Shown in pieces: positions 1 through 8,463 of a stretch of DNA of 64,000 nucleotides. The DNA lies in NCBI RefSeq assembly GCF_018613855.1, contig NZ_JAGGPK010000003.1, positions 174,759 to 238,758 of the forward strand, given 5' to 3'. Below the pieces are notes generated by a model. The model made no database searches. It was not told the DNA's origin and saw only the letters and a list, made by a program, of their open reading frames with translations. Source of the DNA: Arthrobacter sp. ISL-30. GTDB lineage: Bacteria > Actinomycetota > Actinomycetes > Actinomycetales > Micrococcaceae. The position numbers and the translations under genes are program-made. Numbering within the stretch: position 1 is the stretch's first letter; each line of letters begins with the position of its first letter.

Positions 1-21
1 CTACCGCTGCGCCAATCGCCC
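1..21 (-). tRNA. 5' end of a tRNA, probably tRNA-Val, cut by window edge
   Basis: Read on the minus strand from position 21, the bases match the first 21 nt of the tRNA-Val(CAC) gene at 520 except for one base in the D loop. The gene runs off the left edge, so the anticodon is not visible. A Val-Cys-Gly cluster is common in actinobacteria, which fits a second tRNA-Val. Confidence 0.7.
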
Positions 22-59
22 TTGCTGCCCGGCGTTAACCGGTACCTGGGTTTTCACCG

Positions 60-130
60 AGGTGGGTACGGGATTCGAACCCGTGTGTACGGCTTTGCAG
101 GCCGCTGCCTCGCCTCTCGGCCAACCCACC
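60..130 (-). tRNA. tRNA-Cys (GCA)
   Basis: The acceptor arms GGTGGGT/ACCCACC pair, the T arm GGTTCGAATCC is canonical, and the anticodon loop CTGCAAA gives anticodon GCA. The discriminator base is U, as expected for Cys. CCA is not encoded. It lies between tRNA-Gly and the partial tRNA at the window edge and is probably cotranscribed with them. Confidence 0.95.
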
Positions 131-185
131 GTGTAAGCAAATGCCCCGAAGGTTTTCGAGGGTATTGCCGTGACAGTGTCCTGCG

Positions 186-258
<73 letters not shown>

Positions 259-331
259 ATTGCCGGATTGACTGCCTTGCCTTTACATGTATCAAACACT
301 GGCGCGGCGTCGCTTTCCGACGAGTAAAAAC

Positions 332-359
332 TCTATAGGAGGTTGATAGAAACTCCAAA
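332..359 (-). promoter_or_regulatory. possible promoter of the minus-strand tRNA cluster
   Basis: On the minus strand TTTGGA (359-354) and TATAGA (337-332) are separated by 16 bp and lie about 75 bp upstream of tRNA-Gly. The rest of the 261-bp gap between the two tRNA transcription units holds no gene I can recognise. Confidence 0.35.
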
Positions 360-481
360 TCGTCGTCCTTCTTGATTCCGAAGGAACGGTCCGATCCTTG
401 CAATGGCGCGGGTTTTTAGAGTTACAGGCCTGTAATTTCCTGCAGCCGGCCGCAGTGGCTGACTAGTGTGCCCGGAATTTT

Positions 482-509
482 TTGAATTCTGGCCGGGGTC
501 GGTTAGTCT
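482..509 (+). promoter_or_regulatory. possible promoter of tRNA-Val(CAC)
   Basis: TTGAAT (482-487) and TAGTCT (504-509) are 16 bp apart, and the -10-like box ends 10 bp before the tRNA begins, which suits a tRNA promoter. This is a motif match only. Confidence 0.4.
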
Positions 510-519
510 TCTTGTGCAT

Positions 520-594
520 GGGCGATTGGCGCAGTGGTAGCGCGCTTCGTTCACACCGAAGAGGTCACTGGTTCGAACCCAGTATCGCCCACCA
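520..594 (+). tRNA. tRNA-Val (CAC)
   Basis: GGGCGAT pairs with ATCGCCC, the T arm is CTGGTTCGAACCCAG, and the anticodon loop TTCACAC gives CAC, reading GUG. CCA is encoded at 592-594. A rho-independent terminator follows directly, so this is a single-gene transcription unit. Confidence 0.95.
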
Positions 595-596
595 GG

Positions 597-632
597 AAGG
601 CCCCCGATCCGCAGAGATGCATCGGGGGCCTT
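597..632 (+). terminator. terminator after tRNA-Val(CAC)
   Basis: A perfect 12-bp stem joins AAGGCCCCCGAT (597-608) and ATCGGGGGCCTT (621-632). It starts three bases after the tRNA CCA end. Confidence 0.85.
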
Positions 633-695
633 TGCAGTTTCCTGACCAATTTCGGTCCTGACCAATTTGTCAGTGCCTTGTGAAAGAGTTTTCCC

Positions 696-1559
696 ATGAC
701 TGATCCTCTGCTCGCCCACGCCACTGAATATGGGCGAATGTATGCCAGGTCCACTTCTGAAGCCTTTTCCGTGCCGTCCATCACCACCGTGATCGGACAG
801 CAGGCCCATACGCTCGACGGCTGGTTCAGTTACATGGGTGCCAACAGCCTCGCCCAGGACCCGGAACTGCCGCAGTTGCTGGGCAGCCCGGCCCGGGTCC
901 GCCAGGCCGTGAATAAAGCGGCCAGGGCCGCGGAACTTTACCGGGACGAGGCGGCGCGAAGAGGAGACCGGGTCCACAACTACTGCGAGCAGGTGGCCCT
1001 GCGAGCGCTGGGCCGGGCGCACCGGATGAAGGAGACCCGCGAGGACCTGATCGCGAACGGTGAAGAGGCCTTTGCCAACCGCTTCGACGAATGGTGGGAA
1101 CTTTTCAGGGTTGAGCCGCTAGCCCCCGAAATCACGGTGTGGAACAACAGCGTCGGTTATGCGGGAACCCTGGACCTTGTGGCCAGGATCAACGGCCGGG
1201 TCTGCCTCATCGACTACAAAACCAAAGGCACAACGCGCGAAGGCACCGTAAAACGCCTCGACAACAAGGTCGTGATGCAGCTCGTGGCGGGGATGAAGGC
1301 CGAGGAGAGCCTGGCGGATCCGGTCGCGGGGGAGTGGGAAGCCTGGAAGTACGGCGTCGAGCCCATCCTGCTGGCGGTGGCCATCGGGGAAACGGAAGTG
1401 CGGGCCGAACGCGCAAATCCGGAAGTATTGAAGCACTACTGGTGGAAGTTCTGCGCCCTCAAAAGGGTGTGGGAAATGTCTGCGGACTCCCTGGCTGCGG
1501 GTTCCGCCCTCTTGCCGATCGCTCCGCCTCCTTATCCGGCCTCCACTAAACTGGCTTAG
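696..1559 (+). CDS. RecB-like PD-(D/E)XK nuclease-family protein
   Basis: This 287-aa protein carries a motif of the PD-(D/E)XK/Cas4-RecB nuclease fold. GTLDLVARINGRVCLIDYKTKG (about residues 155-175) places an Asp in one strand and D-Y-K in the next, which are the metal-binding and catalytic positions. Downstream residues with Q and W follow, as in phage-type exonucleases of this superfamily. No helicase domain, signal peptide or membrane segment is seen. It sits alone between the tRNA-Val terminator and def, with its own start shortly after the terminator. The substrate is unknown. A DNA repair or phage-derived nuclease is possible, and the call rests on the motif and overall resemblance. 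Confidence 0.65.
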   Translation: MTDPLLAHATEYGRMYARSTSEAFSVPSITTVIGQQAHTLDGWFSYMGANSLAQDPELPQLLGSPARVRQAVNKAARAAELYRDEAARRGDRVHNYCEQVALRALGRAHRMKETREDLIANGEEAFANRFDEWWELFRVEPLAPEITVWNNSVGYAGTLDLVARINGRVCLIDYKTKGTTREGTVKRLDNKVVMQLVAGMKAEESLADPVAGEWEAWKYGVEPILLAVAIGETEVRAERANPEVLKHYWWKFCALKRVWEMSADSLAAGSALLPIAPPPYPASTKLA

Positions 1560-1607
1560 GTTCCACAGGAGCCAACGAAACCTGCCGACCGTGAGGAAAT
1601 TCAGCAC

Positions 1608-2180
1608 ATGGCCATCTTGAGCATCCGAATTATCGGCGACCCGGTGCTCCGCACCGTTGCCGAGCCCGTGAAGGATTTCGGGCCGGAGCTCGCCAAACTC
1701 GTTGCGGATATGACTGAGACAATGGAGGACGTGGACGGTGCCGGCCTCGCCGCTCCCCAGGTCGGTGTCAGCCAGCGCGTCTTCACGTACCGGATCGACG
1801 GCGTCGAGGGGCACATCATCAACCCGGTGCTGGAGAACAGTGACGATTTCCAGCCCGACGAAGTAGAAGGGTGCCTGTCCATTCCAGGCCTCGGCTTCCC
1901 CGTCCGCCGCTTCAGGACAACCCGGGCCACTGGAGTGGATCTTCAGGGGAACCCCGTGGTGGTTGAGGCGGAAGGCATGCTGGCACGCTGTTTCCAGCAT
2001 GAGACGGACCATCTTGACGGCATCCTCTTCACAGACAGGCTGGAAGGCGATGACCGCAAGTCGGCCCTGCGCGCCATCCGCAACGCAAAATATGGCTCCA
2101 TTGCCGCCGAAACCACCGCCAAACGCTCGGCGCACGTCGAATCGAGCTTCGGTGGCGGCAGCTTTGGAACGCCCGGATGA
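1608..2180 (+). CDS. def: peptide deformylase
   Basis: Removes the formyl group from the N-terminal Met of new proteins in the cytoplasm, using a metal ion. All three family motifs are present in 190 aa: GAGLAAPQVG (about residues 45-54), EGCLSIPG (about 87-94, with the metal-ligand Cys) and QHETDHLDG (about 130-138, with the catalytic Glu and two metal-ligand His). The stop codon overlaps the start of fmt by four bases, so the enzyme removing the formyl group is translated together with the one adding it. Confidence 0.97.
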   Translation: MAILSIRIIGDPVLRTVAEPVKDFGPELAKLVADMTETMEDVDGAGLAAPQVGVSQRVFTYRIDGVEGHIINPVLENSDDFQPDEVEGCLSIPGLGFPVRRFRTTRATGVDLQGNPVVVEAEGMLARCFQHETDHLDGILFTDRLEGDDRKSALRAIRNAKYGSIAAETTAKRSAHVESSFGGGSFGTPG

Positions 2181-3097
2181 GGGTTCTGTTTGCAGGGACT
2201 CCCTCGGTCGCCGTTCCCTCGCTGGATGCCCTCGTCGACGCCGGGTTCGACGTCGTTGCCGTGCTTACGCGCCCTGACGCACCCATTGGCCGCAAGCGGG
2301 TCTTGAGGCCTTCGCCAGTGGCCGCGCGGGCGGCCGAGCTGGGAATTGCTATCATCCATGCCACAAAGGTGGACGCGGATGTCACCCGCAGGCTGGCCGA
2401 CGTCAAGCCTGACGTAGCAGCCATAGTGGCTTACGGAGGCCTCATTCCCAAAGAGGCCCTCACCATTCCCTCCCATGGCTGGATCAACCTGCACTTCTCC
2501 CTCCTGCCGGCGTGGCGCGGCGCGGCTCCCGTGCAGCGCTCCATCATCGCCGGGGACGACATCACGGGCGCCGCGACCTTCCAGCTTGAGGAAGGCCTGG
2601 ACACCGGCCCCGTCTACGGCACCCTGACCGAGGCGGTGAGGCAGGAGGATACTTCCGGTGACCTGCTGGAGCGGCTGTCGCGAAGCGGAGCCGTGTTGCT
2701 CACCCAGACCCTTGCCGCAATCGACGCCGGCAAGGCGGCCCCGCAACCGCAGCAGGGGGAGGTTACACTCGCCCCGAAACTCACCCTTGAAGACGGAAGG
2801 CTGGACTGGCGCGAACCTGCCCTGGCCCTGCATCGACGCGCACGCGGAGTGACCCCCGAACCGGGAGCGTGGACCATGCTGGAGGGACAGCGCGTCAAGC
2901 TCGAGCCACTTGCGATGCGCCCGGATATCCGGGACCTGGATCCCGGCGAAGTACGGGTGGCGGGAAAGAGCGTGCTGGTTGGTACTGGTTCGCATGCCCT
3001 GGAGCTGGGACGGATCCAGCCGGCAGGCAAGAAAATGATGTCCCCGGCCGATTGGGTCCGTGGATTGGCTTCTGTTGAAAGAGTGGTATTCGAATGA
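2177..3097 (+). CDS. fmt: methionyl-tRNA formyltransferase
   Basis: Transfers a formyl group from 10-formyltetrahydrofolate to Met-tRNA(fMet) for translation initiation. The 306-aa length is normal. The N-terminal Rossmann part begins MRVLFAGTPSVAVPSL. The formyltransferase signature NLHFSLLPAWRGAAPVQ (about residues 108-124) contains the catalytic Asn and His, and DITGAATFQLEEGLDTG follows. The C-terminal tRNA-binding domain is present. It overlaps def upstream and rsmB downstream by ATGA junctions, giving a coupled def-fmt-rsmB unit. Confidence 0.97.
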   Translation: MRVLFAGTPSVAVPSLDALVDAGFDVVAVLTRPDAPIGRKRVLRPSPVAARAAELGIAIIHATKVDADVTRRLADVKPDVAAIVAYGGLIPKEALTIPSHGWINLHFSLLPAWRGAAPVQRSIIAGDDITGAATFQLEEGLDTGPVYGTLTEAVRQEDTSGDLLERLSRSGAVLLTQTLAAIDAGKAAPQPQQGEVTLAPKLTLEDGRLDWREPALALHRRARGVTPEPGAWTMLEGQRVKLEPLAMRPDIRDLDPGEVRVAGKSVLVGTGSHALELGRIQPAGKKMMSPADWVRGLASVERVVFE

Positions 3098-4626
3098 GCG
3101 ACGCAGGCCGCAACCAGGGCGGGCAGCGCCGCGACAGTCGGCGGGACTCAAAGGGGAGGGAACGCAACAGGAATGCCCAGCGTGGCTTCACGGCAAGCGC
3201 TCCTTCGCAACGTACCCGCCGGGCGGATCCTGCCCGGCTGGTCGCTTTCGAAGTCCTGCGCGCAGTTGCCTCGGAGGATGCCTATGCCAACCTGGTCCTG
3301 CCGGCCCGAATCCGGCACCATAGGCTTGACAAAAGAGATGCGGGCTTTGCCACTGAGCTCAGTTACGGCGCGCTGAGGGGTCAAGGAACCTATGACGCCA
3401 TCCTGGCCGAATGCGTTGACCGCCCACTTGACCAGTTGGACCCTGCCATCCTCGACGCTCTCCGTATCGGAGTGCACCAGCTCCTGGCGATGCGCGTCCC
3501 TGCCCATGCGGCGCTGGACCAGACGGTAGGCCTGGCACGGGCAGTCATTGGCGCAGGCCCCTCCTCACTCATCAACGCCGTGCTGCGCCGGGTCGCCGCG
3601 CGAACGCTTCCGGAGTGGATCGAGACGCTGCTGGACGGGGAGACCGATCCCACCCGGATCGCGGCCGTCCGCTACGCGCACCCGGACTGGATTGTCAGGG
3701 CGCTCCGTCAGTCGCTTGTGATGCATGGACGGGGCGCCTCGGAAATCGACCAGCTCCTTGAGGCCGACAACGCTGCTCCCGTAGTCAACCTCGTGGCCCT
3801 CCCTGGCCTGGGGAGCCTTGATGAGGCCTTCGAGAACGGAGCGACGCCGGGGGAGCTCGTCGAAGGGTCCGCCTTGTCAAGCGGCGGTGATGTGGGCAGG
3901 CTTGAGTCCGTCCGCGGTGGCACTACCCGCATCCAGGATGTGGGCTCGCAGCTTGTGGCACGGGCTGTGGCGGCAGTGCCCCTTGGCTCCGAACCAGCCG
4001 GGGACTCCGGGCCAGCCGGGGGATCGAGCGAGAAGTGGCTCGATCTTTGCGCCGGCCCAGGCGGCAAGGCCGCCCTGTTGGCTGCCCTTGCCAATGAACG
4101 GGGTGCCACCCTCCTGGCCAACGAACCGGCTCCGCACCGGGCCCGTCTGGTCCGGCAGGCCCTCGGGGCCGTACCTGAATCTGCCTGGTCCGTCCGTACC
4201 GGTGATGGCCGGGACCTGGGTGCCGAGCAGCCGGGAACCTTTGACCGCGTCCTTGTCGATGTCCCTTGCACCGGCCTCGGCGCCCTTCGCCGGCGCCCCG
4301 AGTCCCGGTGGCGCCGTTCCCCCCAGGACCTCGCGGACCTGGGACCGCTCCAGCGGGAGTTGCTCACGTCGGCCATTGACGCCGTACGGCCCGGCGGGGT
4401 GGTCGCCTACGTAACGTGCTCGCCGCATCCTGCCGAAACCAACGCTGTGGTGGACGACGTCCTGGGCAAACGTGGGGACCTCGAGCTAATCGACGCCGGG
4501 GCCGCCCTCGATGCCGTCAGCCTCACGGGAAGCCTGGGCGCCGGTCACGAAAAGACTGCCCAATTGTGGCCGCACGTGCACCGAACCGACGCAATGTTTA
4601 TGGCACTCATCCGCAAGAACCAGTAA
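3094..4626 (+). CDS. rsmB: 16S rRNA m5C methyltransferase RsmB (Fmu/Sun)
   Basis: Methylates a cytosine of 16S rRNA with S-adenosylmethionine. The protein is 510 aa. A basic N-terminal tail (about residues 1-45) is followed by a NusB-like RNA-binding domain (about 48-190) and a Rossmann methyltransferase domain. The SAM motif is LDLCAGPGGK, and the two catalytic Cys lie in DVPCTGLGALRRRPE and VTCSPHPAETN. A Gly/Ser/Pro-rich stretch (about 300-315) precedes the SAM motif and looks like a lineage-specific linker. Its start overlaps the fmt stop by four bases. Confidence 0.95.
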   Translation: MSDAGRNQGGQRRDSRRDSKGRERNRNAQRGFTASAPSQRTRRADPARLVAFEVLRAVASEDAYANLVLPARIRHHRLDKRDAGFATELSYGALRGQGTYDAILAECVDRPLDQLDPAILDALRIGVHQLLAMRVPAHAALDQTVGLARAVIGAGPSSLINAVLRRVAARTLPEWIETLLDGETDPTRIAAVRYAHPDWIVRALRQSLVMHGRGASEIDQLLEADNAAPVVNLVALPGLGSLDEAFENGATPGELVEGSALSSGGDVGRLESVRGGTTRIQDVGSQLVARAVAAVPLGSEPAGDSGPAGGSSEKWLDLCAGPGGKAALLAALANERGATLLANEPAPHRARLVRQALGAVPESAWSVRTGDGRDLGAEQPGTFDRVLVDVPCTGLGALRRRPESRWRRSPQDLADLGPLQRELLTSAIDAVRPGGVVAYVTCSPHPAETNAVVDDVLGKRGDLELIDAGAALDAVSLTGSLGAGHEKTAQLWPHVHRTDAMFMALIRKNQ

Positions 4627-4685
4627 CTCCGGCTCCGTAGAGCCCCAAATAACCTTCCCCTACCAAACTGTCCTTTGGAGAATCT

Positions 4686-5342
4686 ATGTCGCAGTGCTGC
4701 ATCAACCCGAGCATCCTTTCGGCCGACTTCGTGAACCTTGAAGCCGAGTTGAAGAGAATCAGCAATGCCGATGCAGTTCATGTGGATGTTATGGACAACC
4801 ACTTCGTGCCAAACCTGACCCTCGGACTGCCCGTCGTGGAACGCATCCAGGCCGTGAGCCCGGTGCCTCTGGACGCCCACCTCATGATCTCCGACGCCGA
4901 TCGCTGGGCCCCTGCCTTCGCCGACGCCGGTCTTGCGTCGGTGACTTTCCATGCCGAGGCGGCGATCGCTCCGGTCAAGCTGGCGCGGGAGCTGCGGGCG
5001 CGGGGTTCCAAGGCTGGAATGGCCTTGCGGCCGGCGACCCCCGTGGAACCGTACCTGGACATGCTGGGCGAACTGGACATGCTCCTGGTCATGACCGTGG
5101 AGCCGGGCTTCGGCGGCCAAGCATTCCTTGACGTGACGCTCCCGAAGATCCGCCGCGCCCGTGCCGCCATTGACGGCTCCGGAATCGGCGTCGCCATCCA
5201 GGTTGATGGTGGCATCACGGAGGAAACGATCGTGCGTGCAGCTGAGGCAGGGGCCAACGTCTTTGTGGCCGGTTCGGCGGTGTACGGCCACCCCGATCCT
5301 GCAGCAGCGATTGACCGGCTCCGCGCCGCAGGGTCGCTCTGA
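4686..5342 (+). CDS. rpe: ribulose-phosphate 3-epimerase
   Basis: Interconverts ribulose 5-phosphate and xylulose 5-phosphate in the pentose phosphate pathway. This is a 218-aa TIM barrel. Family motifs are [10 protein letters not shown] near the N-terminus, [12 protein letters not shown] (metal-ligand His, Asp), [17 protein letters not shown], and VDGGI with VAGSAVYG at the phosphate-binding end. SD-like TTTGGAG lies 5 bp before the ATG. It follows rsmB by 59 bp and is the last gene before the FMN riboswitch. Its product pool includes ribulose 5-phosphate, the substrate of RibB downstream. Confidence 0.96.
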   Translation: MSQCCINPSILSADFVNLEAELKRISNADAVHVDVMDNHFVPNLTLGLPVVERIQAVSPVPLDAHLMISDADRWAPAFADAGLASVTFHAEAAIAPVKLARELRARGSKAGMALRPATPVEPYLDMLGELDMLLVMTVEPGFGGQAFLDVTLPKIRRARAAIDGSGIGVAIQVDGGITEETIVRAAEAGANVFVAGSAVYGHPDPAAAIDRLRAAGSL

Positions 5343-5465
5343 TCGCCTGGCCTTGCCCATGCGATAATCCCACTCGGTTTCCCCGAGAGATATTTCGGTT
5401 TCTGACGACCGTGACAGGGAATAGGCCGGCGGACCGCCGGGTTGTGTCAGAATAGCAACACACAA

Positions 5466-5615
5466 TACGTGCTCCGGGGTCGGTGTAAGTCCGAACCGGC
5501 GGTTATAGTCCGCGACCCACGAGTCGGCACCTGTCCTTTGGACAGGAATTGGCGAATGGTTGAACCGGTGGAATTCCGGTACCGACAGTTAAAGTCTGGA
5601 TGGGAGAAGCACGTA
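5466..5615 (+). promoter_or_regulatory. FMN riboswitch (RFN element)
   Basis: The conserved RFN blocks are present: TCGGTGTAAGTCCGAACCGG, the AGTCCGCGACCC block, TGAACCGGTGGAATTCCGG, then ACCGACAGTTAAAGTCTGGATG and GGAGAAGCAC. The closing P1 helix is perfect over 8 bp, TACGTGCT (5466-5473) with AGCACGTA (5608-5615). It lies upstream of the riboflavin operon, where this element normally represses expression when FMN is plentiful. The stub gene at 5698 and the hairpin around its start lie between it and ribD. Confidence 0.97.
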
Positions 5616-5665
5616 CAGTCATGCTCGGCGCCTCGTAGCGCCCGGCATTCTGTCGTACACCCCCG

Positions 5666-5718
5666 GAGCCATCGCGGTTTTCGAGGAAGGAACGGCATTG
5701 AACTTTCTGCGATGGCTC
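5666..5718 (+). promoter_or_regulatory. hairpin around the first start codon after the riboswitch
   Basis: GAGCCATCGC (5666-5675) pairs perfectly with GCGATGGCTC (5709-5718), with a short G-U/G-C extension inward. The 33-base loop contains the ribosome-binding site GAGGAAGG and the TTG start at 5698. There is no T-run, so it suggests translational rather than transcriptional control. The switching mechanism is inferred. Confidence 0.5.
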
Positions 5719-5877
5719 TTCGAAGCACAGACCCCTTTTGGCAGGTCTGCGCTTACATTTCACGAAGTGCCCGGCAATATTTTCGGACCCCAGGGTCCCT
5801 TCGGCGGCATGCGCCGCACCGGCCCGATACGGTTCGCCGCGGTCCCGGCTAGCGCTCTGTTAGCGGTGGCCGCATGA
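5698..5877 (+). pseudogene. 59-codon stub resembling the N-terminus of a PnuC/RibM-type riboflavin transporter
   Basis: An open frame starts at TTG (5698) after a good ribosome-binding site (GAGGAAGGAA). It ends in a TGA sharing ATGA with ribD. The product starts NFLRWLFEAQTPFG, continues HEVPGNIFG and ends GGMRR plus an unrelated tail. The FEAQ, E-GN-FG and GGMRR pattern matches my recollection of the N-terminus of PnuC-family transporters, which in actinobacteria are often under FMN riboswitches. Full members are about 200-250 aa with several membrane helices, so about three quarters is missing. It could be a deletion remnant or a short gene kept for translational coupling into ribD. The family match is from memory and needs a search. 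Confidence 0.5.
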
Positions 5878-7052
5878 CCATCCCCGCCACCAAGCCCAAG
5901 ACTGAACAGCCGACAGTCACTACACAGCGGGCCGTCACCACGGTCTTCAGCAGCGACGAGACCGCCGCTATGGAGCTCGCCCTGGCCGCCGCGCTCAACG
6001 GCCCCCGAGGAGCGAACCCGCTGGTGGGAGCCGTCGTCGTCGGAGCTGATGGTTCGCAGTTGGTGACCGGCTACCACAGGGGAGCCGGCACTGCCCATGC
6101 CGAGGCGGATGCGATCGCCCAGGCCAGGAGGCAGGGCATAGACCTGGCCGGCTCAACGATGGTCGTCACGCTCGAGCCCTGCAACCATGTCGGACGGACC
6201 GGTCCCTGCGCACTCGCCATCATTGAAGCCGGCATTGCGAAGGTGATTTACGCCGTCGACGATCCCCATGATCCAGCGGCCGGGGGCGCGCGCACGCTCC
6301 GGAACGCCGGCGTCGCGGTGGTCTCCGGGCTGTCAGCCGAGGAGGCATTCGCCCTGAACCGGCAGTGGTTCCGCGCTGTGGAGGACAAGAGGCCCTTCGT
6401 GACCCTGCACATCGCCCAGACCATCGACAGCCGGATCGCTGCTGTCGACGGCACGAGCCAGTGGATTTCCAGTCCTGAGTCCCTCGCGGACAACCACGGC
6501 ATTCGCGGGCGCATCGACGCCATCCTCGTAGGCACGGAAACCGTGCTGGTGGACGACCCGCGGCTGACCGCGCGCGACGCCAACGGCAACGCGGCCGGGA
6601 AGCAGCCGCTACGGGCCGTGATGGGCCTTCGGAACGTTCCGGAGGATGCCGCGGTCAGGGGGAGCGACGGATTATTCGCGCACCTTCCCACCCGGGAACC
6701 TGCCGAAGCGCTTGGACTGCTCTTCGCGAAAGGCGTCAGGCACGTCATGGTCGAGGGCGGATCGAGGATCCTCAGCGCTTTCCTCGCAGCGGGACTCGTC
6801 GACGAGCTCGTCGTCTACCTCGCACCCACGCTTCTGGGCTCCGGCACTCCGGCGCTCTGCGACCTGGGGATCGGGACGCTCACCGATGCCCAGCAGTGGT
6901 CGTGGGACGACGCCGGCGGGGGAGCCGTGCAAATGCTTGGCCGGGATCTCCGGCTCCACTTACAGCCCGGCGGGGATACCCGCCCTTCTTCACCCGAACA
7001 GACTCCGGAGGCGCGCCTGGAAGTGCCGGCATCCGGAAAAGGAGGACTCTGA
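5874..7052 (+). CDS. ribD: bifunctional riboflavin deaminase/reductase RibD
   Basis: Performs two steps of riboflavin synthesis: deamination of the pyrimidine from GTP, then NADPH-dependent reduction of the ribosyl group. The protein is 392 aa. The N-terminal deaminase domain has HAEADAIAQA (zinc His and catalytic Glu, about residue 75) and PCNHVGRTGPC (zinc Cys pair). The C-terminal reductase domain has TLHIAQTIDSRIAA and later VMVEGGS. Its ATG overlaps the TGA of the upstream stub, and its own ribosome-binding site is weak, so translation is probably coupled. It is the first complete enzyme gene of the riboswitch-controlled rib operon. Confidence 0.96.
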   Translation: MTIPATKPKTEQPTVTTQRAVTTVFSSDETAAMELALAAALNGPRGANPLVGAVVVGADGSQLVTGYHRGAGTAHAEADAIAQARRQGIDLAGSTMVVTLEPCNHVGRTGPCALAIIEAGIAKVIYAVDDPHDPAAGGARTLRNAGVAVVSGLSAEEAFALNRQWFRAVEDKRPFVTLHIAQTIDSRIAAVDGTSQWISSPESLADNHGIRGRIDAILVGTETVLVDDPRLTARDANGNAAGKQPLRAVMGLRNVPEDAAVRGSDGLFAHLPTREPAEALGLLFAKGVRHVMVEGGSRILSAFLAAGLVDELVVYLAPTLLGSGTPALCDLGIGTLTDAQQWSWDDAGGGAVQMLGRDLRLHLQPGGDTRPSSPEQTPEARLEVPASGKGGL

Positions 7053-7723
7053 TGTTTACCGGAATCGTTGCCGAACAGGGCAAGGTCCTGTCCATTGAAC
7101 ATGACGGCGGATCAAGCGCGACACTTCGCCTGCAGGCCCCCGGCACCACTGAGGGGCTTCCGCTGGGCGGTTCCATCGCCGTGAACGGCGTGTGCCTTAC
7201 GGCGACCGCCATCGCCGGCAAGGAATTCAACGTGGACGTCATGGGTGAGACCCTTGTCCGCACCACCATCGGCGAGCTTGGCCCCGGTGATCCAGTCAAC
7301 CTTGAGCGCTGCGTGCCAGCTGGCGGAAGGCTGGACGGCCATGTTGTCCAAGGCCATGTGGACGGCGTCGGGAGCCTCCTGGAGAGGGAGGCCCTGGGCA
7401 ACTGGGACCGCCTGCGGTTCGGAGTGCCGGCCGGGCTGGCACGCTACATCGCCGAGAAGGGCTCGATCGCCGTCGACGGCGTATCGCTGACCGTGACTGC
7501 CGTCAGCCCGGCGGCCGAGCCGGAACCCTGGTTCGAGGTGGGGCTCATCCCCACCACGCTGGAGGAAACGGGTTTGGGTGCCAAGCCGGTTGGCGGCAGG
7601 GTCAACCTGGAGGTAGACGTGTTGGCGAAGTACACGGAACGGCTGCTGGCTTTCGCGCCGGCAATGTCCCACACCGCGGTTGAGAGCGACCCCGTCGTGT
7701 CCACTGCAGGAGGTGCCAAATGA
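7052..7723 (+). CDS. ribE: riboflavin synthase alpha chain
   Basis: Converts two molecules of 6,7-dimethyl-8-ribityllumazine into riboflavin and the pyrimidine precursor. It begins [12 protein letters not shown], the typical N-terminus, after ribosome-binding site GGAGGA, so the ATG at 7052 is chosen over an upstream extension in the same frame. The 223 aa form two lumazine-binding barrel repeats. The first has [12 protein letters not shown] and the second [12 protein letters not shown], a clear internal duplication. The start overlaps the ribD stop by one base and the end overlaps ribB by four. Confidence 0.96.
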   Translation: MFTGIVAEQGKVLSIEHDGGSSATLRLQAPGTTEGLPLGGSIAVNGVCLTATAIAGKEFNVDVMGETLVRTTIGELGPGDPVNLERCVPAGGRLDGHVVQGHVDGVGSLLEREALGNWDRLRFGVPAGLARYIAEKGSIAVDGVSLTVTAVSPAAEPEPWFEVGLIPTTLEETGLGAKPVGGRVNLEVDVLAKYTERLLAFAPAMSHTAVESDPVVSTAGGAK

Positions 7724-8463
7724 GCGTCAAGACATGGACGACGGCGGCACTCGCTTCTACGGGGTCCGATGCAGCGCTCCATGCGTTAAGCTCGCCGACA
7801 CGTACATCCGGGCTCGATTCGGTGGAAACGGCAGTGGCTGCCCTCGCCGCCGGCCGACCAGTTCTTGTAGTAGACAACGAAGACCGCGAGAACGAAGGCG
7901 ACATCATTTTCGCGGCCCAGCACGCCACCCCCGAGCTGATGGGCTGGACGATCCGCTACAGCTCGGGAGTCATCTGCGTCCCGCTGGAGGGCGAACGGGC
8001 AGATGCCCTGGTCCTGCCGCCCATGGTGGAGATCAACGAAGATTCCAAAGGCACCGCCTACACGGTGTCCTGCGATGCGGCGGTGGGCGTCAGCACCGGA
8101 ATTTCGGCGACGGACCGGGCCTTGACGGCGCGGATTCTCGCGGATCCGACCAGTACCCCGGCTTCAATCACCCGGCCCGGGCATATATTTCCCCTCCGTG
8201 CCGTTAAGGGGGGAGTGCGTGAGCGTCCGGGCCACACGGAGGCCGCCGTGGATCTGTGTCGGCTTGCCGGCCTGGCCCCGGTCGGCGTGATCGCAGAGCT
8301 GGTGCATGACAACGGCGAAATGATGCGCCTGGAGAGTCTCCGGGTTTTCGCCGCGGAACATGAGTGCCCTTTGATTTCCATAGAGGACCTGGTCGCCTAC
8401 CTCGAAGCGGGGGAGCGCGGACAACTAGCGGCAGGAATGGCAGCAGAAGAGGAGAAACGATGA
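7720..8463 (+). CDS. ribB: 3,4-dihydroxy-2-butanone-4-phosphate synthase
   Basis: Makes the four-carbon unit of riboflavin from ribulose 5-phosphate, releasing formate. The 247-aa protein has about 35 extra N-terminal residues, then the DHBP synthase domain with [13 protein letters not shown] (metal and catalytic acidic residues) and [14 protein letters not shown] ending with [11 protein letters not shown]. Many bacteria fuse this domain to GTP cyclohydrolase II. Here a stop codon and an ATGA overlap separate it from ribA. Confidence 0.95.
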   Translation: MSVKTWTTAALASTGSDAALHALSSPTRTSGLDSVETAVAALAAGRPVLVVDNEDRENEGDIIFAAQHATPELMGWTIRYSSGVICVPLEGERADALVLPPMVEINEDSKGTAYTVSCDAAVGVSTGISATDRALTARILADPTSTPASITRPGHIFPLRAVKGGVRERPGHTEAAVDLCRLAGLAPVGVIAELVHDNGEMMRLESLRVFAAEHECPLISIEDLVAYLEAGERGQLAAGMAAEEEKR

